64,000 bases of DNA, taken from positions 62,001 through 126,000 of the forward strand of contig CATOSB010000004.1 in NCBI GenBank assembly GCA_951812305.1, written 5' to 3'. Positions 57,818-64,000 of the stretch are shown piece after piece; the stretch's first letter is position 1; each line of letters begins with the position of its first letter. Made by a program: the position numbers and the translations under genes. The notes beneath the pieces were generated by a model. The model was not told where the DNA came from, ran no database searches, and was given only the letters and a program-made list of their open reading frames with translations. Source of the stretch: an uncultured Paracoccaceae bacterium. Its GTDB lineage: Bacteria; Pseudomonadota; Alphaproteobacteria; Rhodobacterales; Rhodobacteraceae.

Positions 57818-59323
57818 CTAACCCGAAAGCGTCGTCCCCCAGCGCGTCAGCAATTGGTTCTGTAATTTGCGCGCCCGAGAACGCCAGCCCCGCGTTCCCT
57901 GCGGCACATCTCCGTCCGCTCGCCTGATCCGTCCCCGCGACGGCAAATCCGCCGACACAATCGTGAACACCAGATCCTGCCCGCCCCTTGTGCGCAAATA
58001 CCCCGACAATGCGGTGACAAAATTCAACGTACCCGTCTTGGCATAAATCTTCACCGGATGGTTCTTGATCGGTTTGTTGTCCGCACCCCTCAGCGCGATG
58101 CTCTTCATCAACCCCGGCAATCCCGTGCGCGCCCGAACCGCAACCAATGCCGCAGTCATCTCGCGGGCCGTGATCCGCGAGGCTTCGCCAAGCCCCGAAT
58201 GATCCACAAACTTCGCCTTTTTCATCTTCAACCGGCTCTTCGCCCAGGCCGTCATCTGCCGTGCAGAGGCCGCATGGCTCGCCGGTCGCTTGCCGCCTGC
58301 GGCGCTTGCCGCCATGCCGATCACTTCTGCCGTCAGATTGGTCGAAAACTTCAGCATTGCGCGCACGATCACGCGCAGCTCCGCACTCTGATGGCGCACC
58401 AGCACGCGCCCTTTGGGCCGCGATTTCACAACCTTGGGGTTCGGCAATGGCACGCCGTGTGAACGCGCAATTGTTTGAAAAACATCACCGGCGTAGAGTT
58501 CTGGCTTGCGCACCGGAAGCCATCTTGCGCCGCCGTTACCCAGCGCACGGCGTGCCACCGTCCAACTGTCGATGCCGTTCTTGTCGGTATAAGTATAAAC
58601 CGGCAATTCGCGGCTCACGACCTGCATTTTCGCGACATAGACCGTTGGATTATACCGCTTCGCGCGCGCATCCATCTTTAGCGAATAGCCGTTTGAACCG
58701 CGCTTCCATTCGAAATGCACCCGGTTGTAATTCAGGTTCAAACCCGACACCGCCGGGTTGTAACTGACATGATCCAGTTGCTTTGGATCAATGGATTTCA
58801 CGCCCGGTAGCGCCCCGCCATAAACCAGAAATTTGCCGCTGATCTCGCGAATGCCGGCCGCTTTCAGCCGCGCCGCCAAATCGCCCAGGGCATCCGTGTC
58901 CAGTGTCGGATCGCCCCCGCCCGCCAGAATCAGATCACCCTTCAGACGCCCGCCTTCAATCGGCCCCGTTGCCAGCAAATCCGTATTGAACCGATGGCCT
59001 GATCCAAGCTTTTCAAGCGCATAAAGCGCTGTGATCGACTTTGCCACGCTTGCGGGCGGTAACGGCAGCAAAGGATTGTGGGATTCCAGAACTGCGCCTG
59101 TTGCCGCATCCGCCACGACAAAGCTGGTCTTGCCGCTGAGCCCCGCCGCCTCGACAATTGATTTCGCCGAAACGGCGATCCGTCTGGCCGGTGCGCCCTT
59201 GCGCGCAATCGGCATGAGTGACGTTAATGGCGCGTTAGCGAACGCCGTACCGGCGACGGACCCGAACAGCCCGCCGAGCACAGCGCGACGCGAAACCTGC
59301 ACTACTTTCCCCTTCACCCGCAT
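57818..59323 (-). CDS. dacB: D-alanyl-D-alanine carboxypeptidase/endopeptidase (PBP4 type)
   Basis: 501 residues from ATG 59323 (the frame extends to 59380 without support). Tat-type signal VSRRAVLGGLFGSVAGTAFA. Penicillin-binding motifs: PPASVAKSIT (SxxK), MLKFSTNLTAEV (SxN as STN), and AKTGTLN (KTG). The inserted domain between SxxK and SxN is that of PBP4. It trims peptidoglycan peptides in the periplasm. It probably shares a promoter with nadD (28-bp gap). Confidence 0.94.
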   Translation of the reverse strand: MRVKGKVVQVSRRAVLGGLFGSVAGTAFANAPLTSLMPIARKGAPARRIAVSAKSIVEAAGLSGKTSFVVADAATGAVLESHNPLLPLPPASVAKSITALYALEKLGSGHRFNTDLLATGPIEGGRLKGDLILAGGGDPTLDTDALGDLAARLKAAGIREISGKFLVYGGALPGVKSIDPKQLDHVSYNPAVSGLNLNYNRVHFEWKRGSNGYSLKMDARAKRYNPTVYVAKMQVVSRELPVYTYTDKNGIDSWTVARRALGNGGARWLPVRKPELYAGDVFQTIARSHGVPLPNPKVVKSRPKGRVLVRHQSAELRVIVRAMLKFSTNLTAEVIGMAASAAGGKRPASHAASARQMTAWAKSRLKMKKAKFVDHSGLGEASRITAREMTAALVAVRARTGLPGLMKSIALRGADNKPIKNHPVKIYAKTGTLNFVTALSGYLRTRGGQDLVFTIVSADLPSRGRIRRADGDVPQGTRGWRSRARKLQNQLLTRWGTTLSG

Positions 59324-59351
59324 GGGATAGAAATACTCCGGTTCAAACCCG

Positions 59352-59960
59352 TTAAACAATATCGCGCGACCACTCGCCACGCGCTCTGATCTCTGTTGAC
59401 GACATATTTACCATAGGCACGTTCACAAAACACCAACATGGCGGTTTTGTTTTCGCCAAAAGTCGCGAATCCCGGCCCCTCAGTTGTGCGAACCGATAAT
59501 CCGCTGCCGCTTTCGAATTGCGCGCTTCGGTCCGGTCCCCGGGCCTCGCCAGCACGCCGACAGGAACTGTCTCCATGATCCAGCGCCATTGCTGCCATTT
59601 GTGAAACTCCGCCAGATTGTCCGCCCCCATCAGCCAGACGAACCGCACCCCGCGATAGCGCTTCATCAGCGCCTTCAGCGTCTCAGCCGTGTAGCGGGTG
59701 CCAAGTTGCGTCTCGATATCGCTGACCTCCACACTTGGATGCAGCATTACCTGTTGCGCTGCCGCCATCCGCCGCTCCAGCGGCGCGGGTCCTTCGCTTT
59801 TCAGCGGATTACCGGGCGAGACCAGCCACCAAACCCGATCCAGATCAAACCGCTTCAGCGCGTATTTTGTGATATGCACATGCCCGCCGTGGGGCGGATC
59901 AAATGATCCGCCGAGCAGGCCGACGGTCTGGCCAGAAACGGCTTTAGGCTTTGTGTTCAC
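59352..59960 (-). CDS. nadD: nicotinate-nucleotide adenylyltransferase
   Basis: Joins nicotinate mononucleotide and ATP in NAD synthesis. GTG 59960 is chosen because GGAGATAGA precedes it; the ATG 60041 frame extends further but has no RBS. 202 residues: nucleotidyltransferase signature [43 protein letters not shown], and the C-terminal (S-S/T-x-x-R) motif as SSTEIRARG. Co-directional with dacB. Confidence 0.94.
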   Translation of the reverse strand: MNTKPKAVSGQTVGLLGGSFDPPHGGHVHITKYALKRFDLDRVWWLVSPGNPLKSEGPAPLERRMAAAQQVMLHPSVEVSDIETQLGTRYTAETLKALMKRYRGVRFVWLMGADNLAEFHKWQQWRWIMETVPVGVLARPGDRTEARNSKAAADYRFAQLRGRDSRLLAKTKPPCWCFVNVPMVNMSSTEIRARGEWSRDIV

Positions 59961-60134
59961 TCTATCTCCAATGGCCGCAATGACATTGCGGGTCGACGCG
60001 ATCTGCCAAATCTTCGACGGATATGCTAGACTGCATGACATTATCGTCGCGAATTGTCAGGATTGTATTTATTGACCTCCTGTTCAATTCTTCGCAGAGG
60101 CCATTGAAATGAATAACAAAAACCTGCTAATGCT

Positions 60135-60545
60135 GTGCCAAAGACGCAAAACACCCCAAGTTTCGGATTGTTCGAAAAACTCCTGATCGCCATCGTGGGC
60201 GCGATGATCGGGACCGGTCTGACGCTTTTGACCACCCGCTATCTTGAGGGCGTAAAGATCAGCGAGCGGGAAAAATTCGCCGCCATTTCGCAATACATGC
60301 AGGCCGCGTGGGGAGACGGGAACCCCGGCGATTATGACTATATTCGCAAACTGACACTGCTTTCCGCCTATGCGCCAGAGCATGTTGTTGTCGCCGTCAA
60401 TGATTACCAGAAAAGCGGCTGTTCCAGCCAGTTTACACGTGCGTGTCAACTTGAATGGGTGACGGTCCTGACCGAACTGCGTGCCTTCGCCGGGGCGGAT
60501 GAGATCGACCCGGAAATCCTGCGGCAATTGACCTACAGCAACTGA
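60135..60545 (+). CDS. small membrane-anchored protein, unknown
   Basis: 136 residues from GTG 60135. One hydrophobic segment near the N-terminus (LLIAIVGAMIGTGLTLLTT) then a soluble part with two Cys (SGCSSQFTRACQLEW) and many acidic residues. No family recognised. Stands alone between nadD and ettA; start choice uncertain because no strong RBS is seen. Confidence 0.6.
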   Translation: MPKTQNTPSFGLFEKLLIAIVGAMIGTGLTLLTTRYLEGVKISEREKFAAISQYMQAAWGDGNPGDYDYIRKLTLLSAYAPEHVVVAVNDYQKSGCSSQFTRACQLEWVTVLTELRAFAGADEIDPEILRQLTYSN

Positions 60546-60619
60546 TACCGCGCCCGATTGAACCTGCATCGGCCTTGCTATAGATCACCGAAAATTCTCA
60601 GGTGATCAGGGCACTCGAA

Positions 60620-62275
60620 ATGGCATCCTATCAATACGTCTACCACATGGACGGCGTGTCCAAGACCTATCCCGGCGGCAAGAAATGCTTTGAAAACATC
60701 CGGTTGAGTTTCCTTCCGGGCGTCAAGATCGGCGTCGTCGGCGTCAACGGCGCGGGTAAATCCACACTTCTGCGCATCATGGCCGGGCTGGACAAGGATT
60801 TCTCGGGCGAGGCGTGGGCCGCAGAAGGGGCCAAGGTCGGCTATCTGCCGCAGGAACCGGAACTCGACGGCAGCTTGAATGTACGTGAAAACGTCATGCT
60901 GGGTGTGGCCGCGAAAAAGGCAAAGCTCGACCGGTTCAACGAACTCGCGATGAATTACTCCGACGAGACCGCCGACGAGATGGCCGCCCTGCAGGACCAG
61001 ATCGACGCCGAAAACCTCTGGGATCTCGACGCCCAGATCGATGTCAGCATGGAGGCCCTGCGCTGCCCCCCCGATGACGCCACCGTCGAGACCCTGAGTG
61101 GCGGCGAAAAGCGCCGCGTTGCGCTCTGCAAGCTGCTTCTCGAAGCCCCCGACATGCTTCTGCTCGATGAACCGACCAACCATCTGGATGCAGAAACCAT
61201 TGCGTGGCTGCAACAGCACCTGATCGCCTATAAGGGCACGATCCTGATTGTCACCCATGACCGTTATTTCCTCGACGACATCACGGGATGGATCCTCGAA
61301 CTCGACCGGGGCAGGGGGATCCCCTACGAGGGCAATTATTCCGCGTGGCTGGAACAAAAGGCCAAGCGGCTGGAACAGGAGGCGCGCGAGGACAAATCCA
61401 AGCAGAAGACGCTGGAACGCGAGCTGGAATGGATGCGTCAGGGCGCCAAGGCGCGGCAATCCAAGCAAAAGGCCCGGATCGACCGCTATAACGAACTTGC
61501 TGGCCAGTCAGAGCGCGAGAAACTCTCCCGCGCCCAGATCATCATCCCCAACGGCCCGCGTCTGGGGTCAAAGGTGATCGAGGTCGAAAACCTCGCCAAG
61601 CACATGGGCGACAGGCAACTGATCGAGAACCTGACCTTCTCGCTCCCCCCCGGCGGCATCGTCGGCGTCATCGGCCCCAACGGCGCCGGTAAGACCACGC
61701 TGTTCCGCATGCTGACCGGGCAGGAGGCGCCGGATTCCGGCACCGTCTCCTATGGCGACACCGTGCAACTCGCCTATGTCGACCAGTCCCGCGATGCTTT
61801 GGGGGCGGATAAGACGGTGTGGGAGGAGATTTCCGACGGCCTCGACATCATCCAACTCGGCGACGCCGAAATGAACTCCCGCGCCTATTGCAGCGCCTTC
61901 AACTTCAAGGGCGGGGATCAGCAAAAGAAGGTCGGGCTGCTCTCCGGCGGCGAACGCAACCGCGTCCACATGGCGAAACTCCTACGCTCCGGCGGCAACG
62001 TGTTGCTGCTGGACGAACCAACCAACGACCTCGACGTCGAAACCCTGCGCGCGCTCGAAGACGCCCTCGTCGATTTCGCTGGCTGCGCCGTCGTCATCTC
62101 CCACGACCGGTTCTTTCTGGACCGCATCTGTACGCATATCCTGGCCTTCGAAGGCGAGGCGCATGTGGAGTGGTTCGAGGGGAATTTCGAGGATTACGAG
62201 GAAGACAAGAAACGGCGTCTGGGGCCGGATGCGGTGGAGCCGAAGCGGATCAAGTATAAGAAATTCAGCCGTTAG
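60620..62275 (+). CDS. ettA: energy-dependent translational throttle protein EttA (ABC-F)
   Basis: 551 residues from ATG 60620 (the in-frame GTG at 60602 is not needed). Two ABC domains: Walker [12 protein letters not shown], signature [19 protein letters not shown], then the interdomain linker with [20 protein letters not shown], Walker [12 protein letters not shown] and [15 protein letters not shown]. No membrane helices, as expected for ABC-F proteins, which work on the ribosome. EttA gates the first peptide bonds according to ADP/ATP. C-terminal [11 protein letters not shown] is typical. Confidence 0.94.
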   Translation: MASYQYVYHMDGVSKTYPGGKKCFENIRLSFLPGVKIGVVGVNGAGKSTLLRIMAGLDKDFSGEAWAAEGAKVGYLPQEPELDGSLNVRENVMLGVAAKKAKLDRFNELAMNYSDETADEMAALQDQIDAENLWDLDAQIDVSMEALRCPPDDATVETLSGGEKRRVALCKLLLEAPDMLLLDEPTNHLDAETIAWLQQHLIAYKGTILIVTHDRYFLDDITGWILELDRGRGIPYEGNYSAWLEQKAKRLEQEAREDKSKQKTLERELEWMRQGAKARQSKQKARIDRYNELAGQSEREKLSRAQIIIPNGPRLGSKVIEVENLAKHMGDRQLIENLTFSLPPGGIVGVIGPNGAGKTTLFRMLTGQEAPDSGTVSYGDTVQLAYVDQSRDALGADKTVWEEISDGLDIIQLGDAEMNSRAYCSAFNFKGGDQQKKVGLLSGGERNRVHMAKLLRSGGNVLLLDEPTNDLDVETLRALEDALVDFAGCAVVISHDRFFLDRICTHILAFEGEAHVEWFEGNFEDYEEDKKRRLGPDAVEPKRIKYKKFSR

Positions 62276-62370
62276 GCTGGGTTTCTTGGGGTTCTCGTTT
62301 GGGTTCAAGCGGTGCGCGAAAGTCGTATTTGCGCAGCAAATGCGCGTAGAGGCACTCGGGGACCATAGCG

Positions 62371-62420
62371 CGCTGTCGAGCAAACCGAAGCGGGTAAAGT
62401 ATAAGGAGTTTGCATCCGAT
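62371..62420 (+). pseudogene. remnant resembling an ABC-F C-terminus
   Basis: Reads SSKPKRVKYKEFASD in one frame, very like the ettA ending [12 protein letters not shown] about 120 bp upstream (CCGAAGCGG and AAGTATAAG are identical DNA). It looks like a leftover of a duplicated or replaced ABC-F gene tail. Too short to be sure. Confidence 0.4.
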
Positions 62421-62526
62421 ATGTGTCGTCCACGTATAGTTCGTTTGTTGCGCTAATTCTTAAATACTGACAAGTTGCTCACCAACCACATTAAAAAAAA
62501 GTGGAAGATTGTTTCGAGGGAGTAAC

Positions 62527-62616
62527 GTGAAGAAAAATAGCCTAAGGAGTTTTGTTTTTTTCGGCACCGCATTTCGGTACTTGCAAGACGCGAAAGCCGG
62601 GTTTCGCTACTTTGAG
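62527..62616 (+). pseudogene. possible N-terminus of a gene cut by the IS256-type element
   Basis: GTG 62527 follows GAGGGAGTAAC, a good RBS, and opens KKNSLRSFVFFGTAFRYLQD before running into the IS end at 62617. Composition is protein-like but short, and no downstream partner is visible inside the window. Confidence 0.3.
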
Positions 62617-64000
62617 AGTTATTGTCAAATCTGGTGTTTGCGGGATCTTTCATGCGGCGGCGGTTTCGGTCTGGGTTTGCTTGATGCCGTCTTTGAAATT
62701 GACGCCTTGGATGACGTCGGCGAGATGATTGAAGCCGCGAAGTTTGCGCCAGTTTTGTTCGGCGCACTGCCCCAGTTTGAAGATCATGTGGAGCATGCCG
62801 TCGCGGGCCAGACAGCCCTTTGAGCGCTTGGTGCGATGACGGATCGTGGCAAAGGCGGATTCAATTGGATTGGTCGTTCGGATGCTTTGCCAATGCATTG
62901 CGGGAAAATCGTAGAATGCCAGCAGTTCGGTTCGATCTTTCTGAAGCGAGGCGGTGGCTTTGGGGTACTTGTCTTCAAACGTTTTCACGAAGAGATCGAA
63001 CGCTTGTTCAGCTGACTTGCGCGTTTCAGCGCGCCAGATATCGTGCAGCATCGTTTTGGCTTTTGGCTGGGTGGACTTGGGAAAACAGTTGAGGACGTTG
63101 CCCGTCTTATGCACCCAGCAGCGTTGTTGAGGTGTGCCCGGATAGGTTTCTTCAAGAGCGGCCCAGAATCCCAGAGCACCGTCTCCGATGGCCAATTTTG
63201 GAGTGTTGAGACCGCGTTCTCTGAGGCCGATTAGAACCTCCCTCCAGCTCTGTGTGCTTTCACGAGTGCCGTCCTCGATTGCCAGAAATTGTTTCTGACC
63301 ACGGGTATTTACGCCGATCACGACCAGCGCGCACAACTTGTGATCCTCGCCGCGTAAGCCACTGTGAATACCGTCGGCCCAGATGTAGACCCACTCGTCT
63401 TGGGACAGGTCTGCGGTGCGCCACGCCCTGTATTCAGCGGCCCATTCGGCCTTCAATCTGGCAACTGTTTTGGCCGAAAATCCGGTGGCATTAGCCCCGA
63501 GCAAACCCTTCAGCGCCGTTCCCATTTCGCCAGTGGAAATGCCTTTGAGGTAGAGCCAGGGGATCGCAGCCTGCAGCGTCTTGGTCTTGCGCACGTAGGG
63601 CGGTACGAGCGCGGAGCGGAAACTCACTGGCTTGCCGGTTTTCGAGCGTATCTTTGGAATCTCTACGGTCACAGGTCCAACACCCGTTTGGATTTCACGG
63701 GCGGGATGACTGCCATTACGTACCACCCCGGCGCGCCCGTCTGGTGTTTTGAGGTGAGCAAAGCGATCCATCAATTCCGCAAGCTCAGTTTGAACGGCGG
63801 CTTGGATCAGAGCCTGCGCGCCCGTGCGCAAAAGCTCAGTCAACGGATCAAGGCTGACCTCTCGACCGGCAAATTCAACGATGTTAGTCTCGTCCATGGT
63901 GGTGCGTCCTTCTTGGGTCGGATTGGGTTTTTGCAAAAACAATCCAAACAGATGCACCGCCAACACTCAAACCACGCGAACACCAGATTCAGCCATAACT
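62617..64000 (-). mobile_element. IS256-family insertion sequence (reaches window edge)
   Basis: Left end AGTTATTGTCAAATCTGGTG (62617), right end the inverted ACACCAGATTCAGCCATAACT finishing at base 64000. The inverted repeats agree over most of about 28 bp. Because the right end coincides with the window boundary, the target duplication cannot be checked. Confidence 0.88.
62650..63897 (-). CDS. IS256-family transposase
   Basis: 415 residues from ATG 63897; the frame to 63966 lies in the IS end. MULE/IS256 signatures: catalytic Asp in VYIWADGIHSGLRGEDHKL, Asp in LAIGDGALGFWAAL, the C/H pair PQQRCWVHKTGNVLNCFPKS, and Glu in IRTTNPIESAFATIRHRTKR. Full length with no frame problem, so possibly active. 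Confidence 0.95.
   Translation of the reverse strand: MDETNIVEFAGREVSLDPLTELLRTGAQALIQAAVQTELAELMDRFAHLKTPDGRAGVVRNGSHPAREIQTGVGPVTVEIPKIRSKTGKPVSFRSALVPPYVRKTKTLQAAIPWLYLKGISTGEMGTALKGLLGANATGFSAKTVARLKAEWAAEYRAWRTADLSQDEWVYIWADGIHSGLRGEDHKLCALVVIGVNTRGQKQFLAIEDGTRESTQSWREVLIGLRERGLNTPKLAIGDGALGFWAALEETYPGTPQQRCWVHKTGNVLNCFPKSTQPKAKTMLHDIWRAETRKSAEQAFDLFVKTFEDKYPKATASLQKDRTELLAFYDFPAMHWQSIRTTNPIESAFATIRHRTKRSKGCLARDGMLHMIFKLGQCAEQNWRKLRGFNHLADVIQGVNFKDGIKQTQTETAAA

Larger units (their letters stand above)
62276..62616. other. gene-poor stretch between ettA and the IS256-type element
   Basis: Apart from a short ettA-tail-like piece (62371-62420) and a possible truncated start at 62527, I see no gene, RNA or terminator here. 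Confidence 0.5.

Noticed and set aside
62276..62616. Small plus-strand frames after ettA
   Set aside because: No RBS, low-complexity or shadow patterns, apart from the two weak remnants listed separately.

Overview
The window is chromosomal DNA of a GC-rich marine alphaproteobacterium, most likely Rhodobacteraceae (Roseobacter group). Supporting evidence is a complete dddP DMSP lyase with all six metal ligands, a class I lysyl-tRNA synthetase, a fused NuoE/NuoF-type formate dehydrogenase subunit, a glnB-glnA pair, and a MerR/acyl-CoA dehydrogenase/GST/thiolase beta-oxidation cluster of the kind seen in roseobacters. The species cannot be named from the sequence alone.

Layout. 1-2303: a partial AAA ATPase and a large membrane protein. 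2312-5488: a palindromic repeat split by an IS630-type element, then an IS66-type element that cuts a lipoprotein gene in two (pieces at 3700-3887 and 5489-6526). 6779-10646: rimO, a hydrolase-OsmC fusion and an EEP-family protein. 11198-14658: dddP, divergent from a methyltransferase/N-demethylase-like pair. 14741-24779: two unknown or redox genes, an oxidoreductase, glnA-glnB, the NAD(P)H-hydrate repair gene nnr split by a second IS630 element, tRNA-Leu(UAG), a PanE-like protein and a small heat-shock protein. 24900-32894: a second Gfo/Idh/MocA oxidoreductase and a LysR-controlled NAD-linked formate dehydrogenase operon with three unrelated small genes between its two subunits. 32993-35800: an IS4-type element inserted at the edge of a second IS66 copy, itself inserted across the stop codon of tig. 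35803-47934: tig, several small exported or hypothetical proteins, a beta-helix protein, lysS, TerB, an MFS exporter, gabD and a hydrolase. 48111-57462: a merR-acd-acd-GST-thiolase-cupin-cupin-GFA-multifunctional enzyme operon for acyl-CoA degradation, with a frameshifted merR. 57818-62275: dacB, nadD, a small membrane protein and ettA. 62617-64000: an IS256-type element reaching the window edge.

The main unexpected signal is a family of roughly 230-310 bp intergenic elements (copies at 2312, 6620, 8169, 10746, 45276 and 57548). The better copies have terminal inverted repeats resembling TGGCCTGAAGCGGACATT and long internal palindromic arms. Two of the copies carry the same 66-bp nested insert, which folds as an outer stem enclosing two hairpins. 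One copy was later hit by an IS630 element at a TA inside it. Together with five IS elements, three interrupted or frameshifted host genes (lipoprotein, nnr, merR) and two palindromes within the nnr reading frame, this suggests a genome under active transposition.

Metabolically the window links DMSP cleavage (DddP), C1 oxidation (formate dehydrogenase, GFA protein, N-demethylase-like protein), nitrogen assimilation (GlnA/GlnB) and acyl-CoA beta-oxidation, which suits a bacterium living on algal-derived organic matter. All coordinates and motifs were read by eye; no database search was run.
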